Assembly (NCBI GenBank): GCA_014843695.1
Contig: CM026402.1
Span: 18,180,590 to 18,244,589 of the forward strand
Source of the DNA: Archivesica marissinica
Taxonomy: Eukaryota; Mollusca; Bivalvia; Venerida; Vesicomyidae
Direction of reading: 5' to 3'
Length of the DNA stretch: 64,000 nt
The position numbers and the translations under genes were made by a program. The notes under the pieces were generated by a model. The model made no database searches and was not told the origin of the DNA. It saw only the letters and a program-made list of their open reading frames with translations. Of the stretch, positions 1 to 14,720 are shown one piece after another (positions within the stretch are counted from its first letter, which is position 1; each line of letters opens with the position of its first letter).

Positions 1-3000
1 GAGTACTGGAGTTACAAGGTGAGTACTCTAGTACCAATGTGAGTACTGGAGCACCAAGGTGATTACTGGAGTACCAATGTTATTACTGGAGTACCAATGT
101 GATTACTGGAGTTCCAAGGTGATTACTGGAGTACCAATGTGATTACTGGATTTCCAAGGTGAGTACTGGAGTACCAATGTGATTACTGGAGTACCAAGGA
201 GTTTACAGGAGTACCAATGTGATTACTGGAGTACCAATGTGATTACTATTACTGGAGTACCAATGTGATTACTGGAGTACCAATGTGATTACAGGAGTAC
301 CAATGTGATTACTGGAGTTCCAATGTTATTACTGGAGTTCCAAGGTGAGTACGGAGGACCAAGGTGATTACTGGAATTCCAAGGTGATTACTGGAGTACC
401 AATGTGATTACTGGAGTTACAAGGTGAGTACTGGAGTACCAAGGTGAGTACTGGAGTTCCAATGTGATTACTGGAGTTCCAATGTGAGTACTGGAGTACC
501 AATGTGATTACTGGAGTACCAAGGAGTTTACTGGAGTACCAATGTGATTACTGGAGTACCAATGTGATTACTATTACTGGAGTACCAATGTGATTACTGG
601 AGTACCAATGTGATTACAGGAGTACCAATGTGATTACTGGAGTTCCAATGTGATTACTGGAGTTCCAAGGTGAGTACTGGAGTACCAAGGTGAGTACTGG
701 AGTTCCAATGTGATTACTGGAGTACCAATGTGATTACTGGAGTACCAATGTGATTACTGGAGTACCAATGTGATTACTGGAGTACCAATGTGATTACTGG
801 AGTTACAAGCTGAGTAATGTAGTACCAATGTGAGTACTGGAGCACCAAGGTGATTACTGGAGTACCAATGTGATTACTGGAGTACCAATGTGATTACTGG
901 AGTACCAATGTGATTACTGGAGTTACAAGGTGATTACTGGAGTTCCAAGGTGAGTACTGGAGTACCAATGTGAGTACTGGAGCACCAAGGTGATTACTGG
1001 AGTACCAATGTGATTACTGGAGTACCAATGTGATTACTGGTGTACCAATGTGAGTACTGGAGTACCGATGTGAGTACTGGAGCACCAATGTGAGTACTGG
1101 AGCACCAAGGTGATTACTGGAGTACGAATGTGATCACTGTACTACCAATGTGATTACTGGAGTACCAATGTCATTACTGAAGTACCAATGTGATTACTGG
1201 AGTTCCAATGTGATTACTGGAGTACCAATGTGAGTACTGTACTACCAATGTGAGTACTGGAGTACCAATGTGAGTACTGGAGTAACAATGTGAGTAATGG
1301 AGTACCAATGTGATTACTGGAGAACCAATGTGATTACTGTACTACCAATGTGAGTACTGGAGTACCAATGTGAGTACTGGAGTACCAATGTGATTACTGG
1401 AGAACCAATGTGATTACTGGAGTTCCAATGTGAGTACTGGAGTACCAATGTGAGTACTGGAGTTCCAAGGTGAGTACTGGAGTACCAATGTGATTACTGG
1501 AGTTCCAAGGTGATTACTGGAGTACCAATGTGATTACTGGAGTTCCAAGGTGAGTACTGGAGTACCAATGTGATTACTGGAGTACTAATGTGATTACTAT
1601 TACTGGAGTACCAATGTGATTACTGGAGTACCAATGTGATTACAGGAGTACCAATGTGATTACTGGAGTTCCAATGTGATTACTGGAGTTCCAAGGTGAG
1701 TACTGGAGGACCAAGGTGATTACTGGAATTCCAAGGTGATTACTGGAGTACCAATGTGATTACTGGAGTTCCAAGGTGAGTACTGGAGTACCAAGGTGAG
1801 TACTGGAGTTCCAATGTGATTACTGGAGTTCCAATGTGAGTACTGGAGTACCAATGTGATTACTGGAGTACCAAGGAGTTTACTGGAGTACCAATGTGAT
1901 TACTGGAGTACCAATGTGATTACTATTACTGGAGTACCAATGTGATTACTGGAGTACCAATGTGATTACAGGAGTACCAATGTGATTACTGGAGTTCCAA
2001 TGTGATTACTGGAGTTCCAAGGTGAGTACTGGAGGACCAAGGTGATTACTGGAGTTCCAAGGTGATTACTGGAGTACCAATGTGATTACTGGAGTTCCAA
2101 GGTGAGTACTGGAGTACCAAGGTGAGTACTGGAGTTCCAATGTGATTACTGGAGTTCCAAGGTGAGTACTGGAGTACCAAGGTGATTACTGGAGTTACAA
2201 GGTGATTACTGGAGTTCCCAAGGTGAGTACTGGAGTACCAATGTGATTACTGGAGTTACAAGGTGATTACTGGAGTTCCAAGGTGAGTACTGGAGTACCA
2301 ATGTGAGTACTGGAGCACCAAGGTGATTACTGGAGTACCAATGTTATTACAGGAATACCAATGTGATTACTGGAGTACCAATGTGATTACTGGAGTTACA
2401 ATGTGATTACTGGAGTACCAATGTGATTACTGGAGTTACAATGTGATTACTGGAGTACCAATGTGAGTATTGTACTACCAATGTGATTACTGGAGTACCA
2501 ATATGAGTACTGGAGTACCAATATGAGTACTGGAGTACCAATGTGATTACTGGAGTACCAATGTGATTACTGGAGTTACAATGTGATTACTGGAGTAACA
2601 ATATGAGTACTGGAGTACCAATGTGATTACTGGAGTACCAATGTGAGTACTGGAGTTCCAAGGTGAGTACTGGAGATCCAAGGTGATTACTGGAGTACCA
2701 ATGTGATTACTGGAGTTCCAAGGTGAGTACTGGAGTACCAAGGTGAGTACTGGAGTTCCAATGTGATTACTGGAGTACCAATGTGATTACTGGAGTACCA
2801 ATGTGATTACTGAAGTACCAATGTGATTACTGGAGTACCAATGTGATTACTGGAGTTACAAGGTGAGTACTGTAGTACCAATGTGAGTACTGGAGCACCA
2901 AGGTGATTACTGGAGTACCAATGTGATTACTGGAGTACCAATGTGATTACTGGAGTACCAATGTGAGTACTGGAGTTACAGTGCTATTACTGGAGTTACA

Positions 3001-5460
3001 AGGTGAGTACTGTAGTACCAATGTGAGTACTGGAGCAACAAGGTGATTACTGGAGTACCAATGTGATTACTGGAGTACCAATGTGATTACTGGAGTTACA
3101 AGGTGAGTACTGGAGTACCAATGTGAGTACTGGAGCACCAAGGAGATTACTGGAGTACCAATGTTATTACTGGAGTACCAATGTGATTACTGAAGTACCA
3201 ATGTGATTACTGGAGTTCCAAGGTGAGTACTGGAGTACCAATGTGAGTACTGGAGCACCAAGGAGATTACTGGAGTACCAATGTTATTACTGGAATACCA
3301 ATGTGATTACTGGAGTACCAATGTGATTACTGGAGTACCAATGTGATTACTGGAGTACCAATGTGATTACTTGAGTACCAATGTGAGTACTGGAGTACAA
3401 ATGTGAGTACTGGAGCACCAATGTGAGTACTGGAGCACCAAGGTGATTGCTGTAGTACGAATGTGATTACTGTACTACCAATGTGATTACTGGAGTACCA
3501 ATGTCATTACTGAAGTACCAATGTGATTACTGGAGTTCCAATGTGATTACTGGAGTACCAATGTGAGTACTGTACTACCAATGTGAGTACTGGAGTACCA
3601 ATGTGAGTACTGGAGTAACAATGTGAGTAATGGAGTACCAATGTGATTACTGGAGTACCAATGTGATTACTGTACTACCAATGTGATTACTGGAGTACCA
3701 ATGTCATTACTGAAGTACCAATGTGATTTCTGGAGTTCCAATGTGATTACTGGAGTAACAATGTGAGTACTGGAGTTCCAAGGTGAGTACTGGAGTACCA
3801 AGGTGAGTACTATTGGAGTTCCAAGGTGATTACTGAAGTACCAATGTGATTACTGGAGTACCAATGTGAGTACTGGAGTACCAATGTGAGTACTGGAGTA
3901 CCAATGTGATTACTGGAGTACCAATGTGATTACTGGAGTACCAATGTGAGTACTGGAGTACCAATGTGAGTACTGGAGCACCAATGTGAGTACTGGAGTA
4001 CCAATGTGATTACTGGAGTTCCAATGTGGGTACTGGAGTTCCAAGGTGAGTACTGGAGTACCAATATGATTACTGGAGTTACACTGTGAGTACTGGAGTA
4101 CCAAGGTGAGTACTGGAGTACCACGGTGAGTACTGGAGTTCCAATGTGATTACTGGAGTACCAATGTTATTACTGGAGTACCAATGTGATTACTGGAGTA
4201 ACAATGTGATTACTGGAGTACCAATGTGATTACTGGAGTTACAAGGTGAGTACTGTAGTAACAATGTGAGTACTGGAGCACCAAGGTGATTACTGGAGTA
4301 CCAATGTGATTACTGGAGTACCAATGTGATTACTGGAGTACCAATGTGAGTACTGGAGTTACAATGTTATTACTGGAGTTACAAGGTGAGTACTGTACTA
4401 TCAATGTGAGTACTGGAGCACCAAGGTGATTACTGGATTACCAATGTGATTACTGGAGTACCAATGTGATTACTGGAGTTACAAGGTGAGTACTGTAGTA
4501 CCAATGTGAGTACTGGAGCACCAAGGTGATTACTGGAGTACCAATGTGATTACTGGAGTACCAATGTGATTACTGGAGTACCAATGTGATTACTGGAGTT
4601 ACAAGGTGATTACTGGAGTTCCAAGGTGAGTACTGGAATACCAATGTGAGTACTGGAGCACCAAGGTGATTACTGGAGTACCAATGTTATTACTGGAATA
4701 CCAATGTGATTACTGGAGTACCAATGTGATTACTGGAGTACCAATGTGATTACTGGAGTACCAATGTGAGTACTGGAGTACCAATGTGAGTACTGGAGCA
4801 CCAATGTGAGTACTGGAGCACCAAGGTGATTACTGGAGTACCAATGTGATTACTGGAGTACCAATGTGATTACTGTACTACCAATGTGATTACTGGAGTA
4901 CCAATGTCATTACTGAAGTACCAATGTGATTTCTGGAGTTCCAATGTGATTACTGGAGTAACAATGTGAGTACTGGAGTACCAATGTGAGTACTGGAGCA
5001 CCAATGTGATTACTGGAGTACCAATGTGATTACTGGAGTACCAATGTGAGTATTGGAGTACCAATGTGAGTACTGGAGCACCAATGTGAGTACTGGAGTA
5101 CCAATGTGATTACTGGAGTTCCAATGTGGGTACTGGAGTTCCAAGGTGAGTACTGGAGTACCAATATGATTACTGGAGTTACACTGTGAGTACTGGAGTA
5201 CCACGGTGAGTACTGGAGTACCAATGTGAGTACTGGAGTACCAAGGTGAGTACTAGAGTACCAATGTGAGTACTTGAGTACCAATGTGAGTACTGGAGTT
5301 CCAATGTGATTACTGGAGTACCAATGTGAGTACTGGAGTACCAATGTGAGTACTTGAGTACCAATGTGAGTACTGGAGTACCAAGGTGAGTACTGGAGTA
5401 CCAAGGTGAGTACTGGAGTTCCAAGGTGAGTACTGGAGCACCAATGTGAGTACTGGAATT
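1..5460. repeat. Type A satellite domain with 326-bp higher-order unit
   Basis: This is the longest stretch with essentially only type A monomers. A 26-bp monomer containing gattactattactgg occurs at 241, 566, 1592 and 1918. The 1592-1918 spacing is 326 bp (16 monomers plus 6 bp). The 241-566 spacing is 325 bp because of one missing t in gagtacgg near 350. The pair recurs about 1.35 kb later, which indicates nested duplication. Minus-strand open frames appear only where gagtact variants remove the TAA that gattact creates on that strand. Confidence 0.9.
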
Positions 5461-6000
5461 ACAATGTTATTACTGGCGCTCCAATGTTATTACTGGCGTT
5501 CCAATGTTATTACTGGCGTTCCAATGTTATTACTGGCGTTAAAAGGTGATTACTGGAGTTCCAATGTTATTACTGGCGTTCCAGTGTTATTACTGGCGTT
5601 CCAATGTTATTACTGGCGTTCCAATGTTATTACTGGCGTTCCAATGTTATTACTGGAGTTCCAATGTTATTACTGGAACTCCAATGTTATTACTGGCGTT
5701 CCAATGTTATTACTGGCGTTCCAATGTTATTACTGGCGTTCCAATGTTATTACTGGCGTTCCAATGTTATTACTGGCGTTCCAATGTTATTACTGGAGTT
5801 CCAATGTTATTACTGGCGTTCCAATGTTATTATTGGCATTCCAATGTTATTACTGGCGTTCCAATGTTATTACTGGCATTCCAATGTTATTACTGGCGTT
5901 CTAATGTTATTACTGGAGATACAATGTTATTACTGGAGTTCCAATGTTATTACTGTCGTTCCAATGTTATTACTGACGTTCCAATGTTATTACTGGAGTT
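5461..6000. repeat. Type B satellite domain 1
   Basis: About 27 type B monomers. It is entered through gaattacaatgttattact followed by a ggcgctcc monomer and left through ggagttccaaggtgagtact. This domain and the A block before it recur 1060 bp later (53 monomers). Confidence 0.9.
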
Positions 6001-6520
6001 CCAAGGTGAGTACTGGAGTTGCAATGTGAGTACTGGAGTACCAATGTGAGTACTGGAGTACCAATGTGATTACTGGAGTACCAATGTGATTACTGGAGTA
6101 CCAATGTGAGTACTGGAGTACCAATGTGAGTACTGGAGCACCAATGTGAGTACTGGAGTACCAATGTGATTACTGGAGTTCCAATGTGGGTACTGGAGTT
6201 CCAAGGTGAGTACTGGAGTACCAATATGATTACTGGAGTTACACTGTGAGTACTGGAGTACCACGGTGAGTACTGGAGTACCAATGTGAGTACTGGAGTA
6301 CCAAGGTGAGTACTAGAGTACCAATGTGAGTACTTTAGTACCAATGTGAGTACTGGAGTTCCAATGTGATTACTGGAGTACCAATGTGAGTACTGGAGTA
6401 CCAATGTGAGTACTGGAGTACCAATGTGAGTACTGGAGTACCAAGGTGAGTACTGGAGTACCAAGGTGAGTACTGGAGTTCCAAGGTGAGTACTGGAGCA
6501 CCAATGTGAGTACTGGAATT

Positions 6521-7080
6521 ACAATGTTATTACTGGCGTTCCAATGTTATTACTGGCGTTCCAAGGTGATTATTGGAGTTCCAATGTTATTACTGGCGTT
6601 CCAGTTTTATTACTGGCGTTCCAATGTTATTACTGGCGTTCCAGTGTTATTACTGGCGTTCCAATGTTATTACTGGAGTTCCAATGTTATTACTGGCGTT
6701 CCAATGTTATTACTGGCGTTCCAATGTTATTACTGGAGTTCCAATGTTATTACTGGAGTTCCAATGTTATTACTGGCGTTCCAAAGTTATTACTGGCGTT
6801 CCAATGTTATTACTGGCATTCCAATTTTATTACTGGCGTTCCAATGTTATTACTGGCATTCCAATGTAATTACTGGCGTTCCTATGTTATTACTGGCGTA
6901 CCAATGTTATTACTGGCGTTCCAAGGTGATTACTGGAGATCCAATGTTATTACTGGCGTTCCAGTGTTATTACTGGCGTTCCAATGTTATTACTGGCGTT
7001 CCTGTGTTATTACTGGCGTTCCAATGTTATTACTGGCGTTCCAATGTTATTACTGGAGTTCCAATGTCATTACTGGAGTT
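6521..7080. repeat. Type B satellite domain 2
   Basis: About 28 type B monomers; the start lies exactly 1060 bp after domain 1. The A sequence upstream (6070-6464) is a near copy of 5010-5404, so 5.0-6.0 kb and 6.1-7.1 kb form a tandem higher-order pair. Confidence 0.9.
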
Positions 7081-7937
7081 CCAATGTGAGTACTGGAGTA
7101 CAAATGTGAGTACTGGAGTACCAATGTGAGTACTGGAGTACCAATGTGAGTACTGGAGTAACAATGTGAGTAATGGAGTACCAATGTGATTACTGGAGTA
7201 CCAATGTGATTACTGGAGTACCAATGTGAGTACTGGAGTACCAATGTGAGTACTGGAGTTCCAAGGTGAATACTGGTGTACCAAGGTGAGTACTACTGGA
7301 GTTCCAAGGTGATTACTGGAGTACCAATGTGATTACTGGAGTACCAATGTGAGTATTGGAGTACCAATGTGAGTACTGGAGTTCCAAGGTGAGTACTGGA
7401 GTAACAATGTGAGTAATGGAGTACCAATGTGATTACTGGAGTACCAATGTGAGTACTGGAGTACCAAGGTGAGTACTGGAGTTCCAAGGTGAGTACCGGA
7501 GTTCCAAGGTGATTACTGGAGTACCAATGTGATTACTGGAGTTCCAAGATGAGTACTGGTGTATCAAGGTGAGTACTGTAGTTCCAATGTGATTACTGGA
7601 GTACTAATGTTATTACTGGAGTACCAATGTGATTACTGGAGTACCAATGTGATTACTGGAGTACTAATGTGATTACTGAAGTTACAAGGTGAGTACTGTA
7701 GTACCAATGTCAGTACTGGAGCACCAAGGTGAGTACTGGAGTACCAATGTGATTACTGTAGTACCAATGTGATTACTGGAGTACCAATGTGAGTACTGGA
7801 GTTACAATGTTATTACTGGAGTTACAAGGTGAGTACTGTAGTACCAATGTGAGTACTGGAGCACCAAGGTGATTACTGGAGTACCAATGTGAATACTGGA
7901 GCACCAAGGTGATTACTGGAGTACCAATGTGATTACT

Positions 7938-8590
7938 GGCGTTCCAATGTTATTACTGGAGTTACAAAGGTATTACTGGAGTTCCAATGTTATTACTGGC
8001 GTTCCAATGTTATTATGGCGTTCCAATGTTATTACTGGCGTTCCAAGGTGATTACTGGAGTTCCAATGTTATTACTGGCGTTCCAGTGTTATTACTGGCG
8101 TTCCAATGTTATTACTGGAGTTCCAATGTTATTACTGGCGTTCCAATGTTATTACTGGCGTTCCAATGTTATTACTGGCGTTCCAATGTTATTACTGGAG
8201 TTCCAATGTTATTACTGGCGTTCCAATGTTATTACTGGCGTTCCAATGTTATTACTGGAGTTCCAATGTTATTACTGGAGTTCCAATGTTATTACTGGCG
8301 TTCCAATGTTATTACTGGCGTTCCAATGTTATTACTGGCATTCCAATGTTATTACTGGCGTTCCAATGTTATTACTGGCATTCCAATGTAATTACTGGCG
8401 TTCCAATGTTATTACTGGCGTACCAATGTTATTACTGGCGTTCCAATGTGATTACTGGAGATCCAATGTTATTACTGGCGTTCCATGTTATTACTGGTTC
8501 CAATGATACTGGCGTTCCGTGTTATTACTGGCGTTCCAATGTTATTACTGGCGTTCCAATGTTATTACTGGAGTTCCAATGTCATTACTG
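7938..8590. repeat. Type B satellite domain 3
   Basis: The entry is atypical: gattactggcgttcc, without the usual ggcgctcc monomer. It includes an acaaaggtattact monomer near 7965 and a patch of shortened monomers at about 8480-8520 (missing bases in gttccatgtt and gttccaatgatact). Confidence 0.88.
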
Positions 8591-10359
8591 GAGTTCCAAT
8601 GTGAGTACTGGAGTACCAATGTGAGTACTGGAGTACCAATGTGAGTACTGGAGTACCAATGTGAGTACTGGAGTAACAATGTGAGTAATGGAGTACCAAT
8701 GTGATTACTGGAGTACCAATGTGATTACTGGAGTACCAATGTGAGTACTGGAGTACCAATGTGAGTACTGGAGTTCCAAGGTGAGTACTGGAGTACCAAG
8801 GTGATACTACTGGAGTTCCAAGGTGATACTGGAGTACCAATGTGATTACTGGAGTACCAATGTGAGTACTGGAGTACCAATGTGAGTACTGGAGTTCCAA
8901 GGTGAGTACTGGAGTACCAATGTGATTACTGGAGTACCAATGTGAGTACTGGAGTAACAATGTGAGTAATGGAGTACCAATGTGATTACTGGAGTACCAA
9001 TGTGAGTACTGGAGTACCAAGGTGAGTACTGGAGTTCCAAGGTGAGTACTGGAGTTCCAAGGTGAGTACTGGAGTACCAAGTTGAGTACTGTAGTTCCAA
9101 TGTGATTACTGGAGTACTAATGTTGTTACTGGAGTACCAATGTGATTACTGGAGTACCAATGTGATTATTGGCGTACCAATGTGATTACTGGAGTTACAT
9201 GGTGAGTACTGTAGTACCAATGTGAGTACTGGAGCACCAATGTGATTACTGGAGTACCAATGTGATTACTGGAGTACCAATGTGATTACTGGAGTACCAA
9301 TGTGAGTATTGGAGTTACAATGTTATTACTGGAGTTACAAGATGAGTACTGTAGTACCAGTGTGAGTACTGGAGCACCAAGGTGATTACTGGAGTACCAA
9401 TGTGAGTACTGGAGCACCAAGGTGATTACTGGAGTACCAATGTGATTACTGGAGTACCAATGTGATTACTGTACTACCAATGTGATTACTGGAGTACCAA
9501 TGTCATTACTGAAGTACCAATGTGATTACTGGAGTTCCAATGTGATTACTGTAGTACTAATGTGAGTACTGGAGCACCAATGTGACTACTGGAGTACCAA
9601 TGTGAGTACTGGAGTTCCAATGTGATTACTGGAGTAACAATGTGAGTACTGGAGTTCCAAGGTGAGTACTGGAGTACCAAGGTGAGTACTACTGGAGTTC
9701 CAAGGTGATTACTGAAGTACCAATGTGATTACTGGAGTACCAATGTGAGTACTGGAGTACCAATGTGAGTACTGGAGCACCAATGTGAGTACTGGAGTAC
9801 CAATGTGATTACTGGAGTACCAATGTGATTACTGGAGTACCAATGTGAGTACTGGAGTACCAATGTGAGTACTGGAGTACCAATGTGAGTACTGGAGTAC
9901 CAATGTGAGTACTGGAGCACCAATGTGAGTACTGGAGTACCAATGTGATTACTGGAGTACCAATGTGATTACTGGAGTACCAATGTGAGTACTGGAGTAC
10001 CAATGTGAGTACTGGAGTTCCATGGTGAGTACTGGAGTACCAATGTGATTACTGGAGTTACACTGTGAGTACTGGAGTACCACGGTGAGTACTGGAGTAC
10101 CAATGTGAGTACTGGAGTACCAAGGTGAGTACTGGAGTACCAATGTGAGTACTTGAGTACCAATGTGAGTACTGGAGTTCCAATGTGATTACTGGAGTAC
10201 CAATGTGAGTACTGGAGTACCAATGTGAGTACTTGAGTACCAATGTGAGTACTGTAGTACCAAGGTGAGTAATGGAGTACCAAGGTGAGTACTGGAGTTC
10301 CAAGGTGAGTACTGGAGTACCAATGTGAGTACTGGAGTACCAATGTGAGTACTGGAGTT

Positions 10360-11400
10360 ACAATGTTATTACTGTCGCTCCAATGTTATTACTGGCGTTC
10401 CAATGTTATTACTGGCGTTCCAATGTTATTACTGGCGTTCCAAGGTGATTACTGGAGTTCCAATGTTATTACTGGCGTTCCAATGTTATTACTGGCGTTC
10501 CAATGTTATTACTGGCGTTCCAATGTTATTACTGGCATTCCAATGTTATTACTGGCGTTCCAATGTTATTACTGGCATTCCAATGTTATTATTGTCGTTC
10601 CAATGTTATTACTGGGGTTCCAATATTATTACTGGCATTCCAATGTTATTACTGGCGTTCCAATGTTATTACTGGCGTTCCAATGTTATTACTGGCGTTC
10701 CAATGTGATTACTGGCGTTCCAATGTTATTACTGGAGTTCCAATGTTATTACTGGCGTTCCAATGTTATTACTGGCATTCCAATGGTATTACTGGCGTTC
10801 CAATGTTATTACTGGCATTCCAATGTTATTACTGGCGTTGCATTGTTATTACTGGAGTTCCAATGTTATTACTGGCGTTCCAATGTTATTACTGGAGTTA
10901 CAATGTTATTGCTGGAGTTCCAATGTTATTACTGGCGTTCCAATGTTATTACTGGCGTTCCAATGTTATTACTGGAGTTCCAAGGTGAGTACTGGAGTTC
11001 CAATGTTATTACTGGCGTTCCAATGTTATTACTGGAGTTCCAATGTTATTACTGGCGTTCCAATGTTATTACTGGCGTTCAAGGTGATTACTGGAGTTCC
11101 AATGTTATTACTGGCGTTCCAGTGTTATTACTGGCGTTCCAGTGTTATTACTGGCGTTCCAATGTTATTACTGGAGTTCGAATGTTATTACTGGCGTTCC
11201 AATGTTATTACTGGCGTTCCAATATTATTACTGGCGTTCCAATGTTATTACTGGAGTTCCAATGTTATTACTGGAGTTCCAATGTTATTACTGGCGTTCC
11301 AATGTTATTACTGGCGTTCCAATGTTTTTACTGGCATTCCACTGTAATTACTGGCGTTCCAATGTTATTACTGGAGTTCCAATGTTATTACTGTAGTTCC
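10360..11400. repeat. Type B satellite domain 4
   Basis: About 52 monomers entered through gagttacaatgttattact and gtcgctcc. A 1-bp loss near 11080 (gcgttcaagg) shifts the 20-bp register. The exit runs through gtagttccaaggtgattact, the exit junction used by many later domains. Confidence 0.9.
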
Positions 11401-11920
11401 AAGGTGATTACTGGAGTACCAATGTGAGTACTGGAGTAACAATGTGAGTAATGGAGTACCAATGTGATTACTGGTGTACCAATGTGATTACTGGAGTACC
11501 AATGTGAGTACTGGAGTACCAATGTGAGTACTGGAGTTCCAAGGTGAGTACTGGAGTACCAAGGTGAGTACTACTGGAGTTCCAAGGTGATTACTGGAGT
11601 ACCAATGTGATTACTGGAGTACCAATGTGAGTACTGGAGTACCAATGTAAGTACTGGAGTTCCAAGGTGAGTACTGGAGTACCAATGTGATTACTGGAGT
11701 ACCAATGTGAGTACTGGAGTAACAATGTGAGTAATGGAGTACCAATGTGATTACTGGAGTACCAATGTGAGTACTGGAGTACCAAGGTGAGTACTGGAGT
11801 TCCATGGTGAGTACTGGAGTTCCAAGGTGATTACTGGAGTACCAATGTGATTACTGGAGTTCCAAGGTGAGTACTGGAGTACCAAGGTGAGTATTGGAGT
11901 TCCAATGTGATTACTGGAGT

Positions 11921-12040
11921 TCCAATGTTATTACTGGCGTTCCAATGTTATTTCTGGCGTTCCAATGTTTTTACTGGCATTCCACTGTAATTACTGGCGT
12001 TCCAATGTTATTACTGGAGTTCCAATGTTATTACTGTAGT
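11921..12040. repeat. Small type B island
   Basis: About six type B-like monomers including the rare variants atttctggcg and tttttactggcattccactg. An almost identical island lies about 2.68 kb downstream at 14600-14720, marking a segmental duplication of the array. Confidence 0.85.
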
Positions 12041-13521
12041 TCCAAGGTGATTACTGGAGTACCAATGTGAGTACTGGAGTAACAATGTGAGTAATGGAGT
12101 ACCAATGTGATTACTGGTGTACCAATGTGATTACTGGAGTACCAATGTGAGTACTGGAGTACCAATGTGAGTACTGGAGTTCCAAGGTGAGTACTGGAGT
12201 ACCAAGGTGATTACTGGAGTTCCAAGGTGATTACTGGAGTACCAATGTGATTACTGGAGTACCAATGTGAGTACTGGAGTACCAATGTGAGTACTGGAGT
12301 ACCAATGTAAGTACTGGAGTTCCAAGGTGAGTACTGGAGTACCAATGTGATTACTGGAGTACCAATGTGAGTACTGGAGTAACAATGTGAGTAATGGAGT
12401 ACCAATGTGATTACTGGAGTACCAATGTGAGTACTGGAGTACCAAGGTGAGTACTGGAGTTCCATGGTGATACTGGAGTCCAATGTGATTACTGGAGTAC
12501 CAATGTGATTACTGGAGTTCCAAGGTGAGTACTGGAGTACCAAGGTGAGTACTGGAGTTCCAATGTGATTACTGGAGTATCAATGTTATTACAGGATTAC
12601 CAATGTGATTACTGGAGTACTAATGTGATTACTGGAGTTACAAGGTGAGTACTGTAGTACCAATGTGAGTACTGGAGCACCAAGGTGATTACTGGAGTAT
12701 CAATGTGATTACTGGAGTACCAATGTGATTAGTGGAGTACCAATATGATTACTGGAGTTACAAGTTGATTACTGGAGTTCCAAGGTGAGTACTGGAGTAT
12801 CAATGTGAGTACTGGAGCACCAATGTGATTACTGGAGTAACAATGTGATTACTGGAGTACCAATGTGATTACTGTACTACCAATGTGATTACTAGAGTAC
12901 CAATGTCATTACTGAAGTACCAATGTGATTACTGGAGTTCCAATGTGATTACTGGAGTACCAATGTGAGTACTGGAGTTCCAAGGTGAGTACTGGAGTAC
13001 CAAGGTGAGTACTACTGGAGTAACAAGGTCATTACTGAAGTACCAATGTGATTACTGGAGTACCAATGTGAGTACTGGAGTACGAATGTGAGTACTGGAG
13101 CACCAATGTGATTACTGGAGTACCAATGTGATTACTGGAGTACCAATGTGATTACTGGAGTACCAATGTGAGTACTGGAGTACCAATGTGGGTACTGGAG
13201 TTCCAAGGTGAGTACTGGAGTACCAATGTGATTACTGGAGTTACACTGTGAGTACTGTAGTACCACGGTGAGTACTGGAGTACCAATGTGAGTACTGGAG
13301 TACTAAGGTGAGTACTGGAGTACCAATGTGAGTACTTGAGTACCAATGTGAGTACTGGATTTACAATGTGATTACTGGAGTACCAATGTGAGTACTGGAG
13401 TACCAATGTCAGTACGTGAGTACCAATGTGAGTACTGGAGTACCAAGGTGAGTACTGGAGTACCAAGGTGAGTACTGGAGTTCCAAGGTGAGTACTGGAG
13501 TTCCAATGTGATTACTGGAGT

Positions 13522-14100
13522 CACAATGTTATTACTGGCGTTCCAATGTTATTACTGGCGTTCCAATGTTATTACTGGCGTTCCAATGTTATTACTGGCG
13601 TTCCAAGGTGATTACTGGAGTTCCAATGTTATTACTGGCGTTCCAATGTTATTACTGGCGTTCCAATGTTATTACTGGCGTTCCAATGTTATTACTGGCG
13701 TTCCAATGTTATTACTGGAGTTCCAATGTTATTACTGGAGTTCCAATGTTATTACTGGCGTTCCAATGTTATTACTGGCGTTCCAATGTTATTACTGGCA
13801 TTCCAATGTTATTACTGGCGTTCCAATGTTATTACTGGCGTTCCAATGTTATTACTGGCGTTCCAATGTTATTACTGGAGTTCCAATGTTATTACTGGCG
13901 TTCCAATGTTATTACTGGCGTTCCAATGTTATTACTGGCGTTCCAATGTTATTACTGGCGTTCCAATGTTATTACTGGAGTTCCAATGTTATTACTGGCG
14001 TTCCAATGTTATTACTGGCGTTCCAATGTTATTACTGGCGTTCCAATGTTATTACTGGCGTTCCAATGTTATTACTGGAGTTCCAATGTTATTACTGGAG
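13522..14100. repeat. Type B satellite domain 5, very homogeneous
   Basis: About 29 monomers, nearly all either the exact type B consensus or its ggagttcc variant. The uniformity relative to neighbouring domains suggests recent amplification or gene conversion. Only one ggcattcc variant is seen, near 13800. Confidence 0.9.
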
Positions 14101-14599
14101 TTCCAATGTGATTACTGGAGTACCAATGTAATTAATGGAGTACCAATGTGATTACTGGAGTACCAATGTGATTACTGGAGTACCAATGTGAGTACTGGAG
14201 TACCAATGTGAGTACTGGAGTACCAAGGTGAGTACTGGAGTACCAAGGTGAGTACTGGAGTTCCAAGGTGATTACTGGAGTACCAATGTGATTACTGGAG
14301 TACCAATGTGAGTACTGGAGTACCAAGGTGAGTACTGGAGTTCCAAGGTGAGTACTGGAGTACCAATGTGATTACTGGAGTACCAATGTGAGTACTGGAG
14401 TAACAATGTGAGTAATGGAGTACCAATGTGATTACTGGAGTACCAATGTGAGTACTGGAGTACCAAGGTGAGTACTGGAGTTCCATGGTGAGTACTGGAG
14501 TTCCAAGGTGATTACTGGAGTACCAATGTGATTACTGGAGTTCCAAGGTGAGTACTGGAGTACCAAGGTGAGTATTGGAGTTCCAATGTGATTACTGGA

Positions 14600-14720
14600 G
14601 TTCCAATGTTATTACTGGCGTTCCAATGTTATTTCTGGCGTTCCAATGTTTTTACTGGCATTCCACTGTAATTACTGGCGTTCCAATGTTATTACTGGAG
14701 TTCCAATGTTATTACTGTAG
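14600..14720. repeat. Small type B island, second copy
   Basis: Copy of the 11921-12040 island with the same rare variants, embedded in a duplicated A-type environment. Confidence 0.85.
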
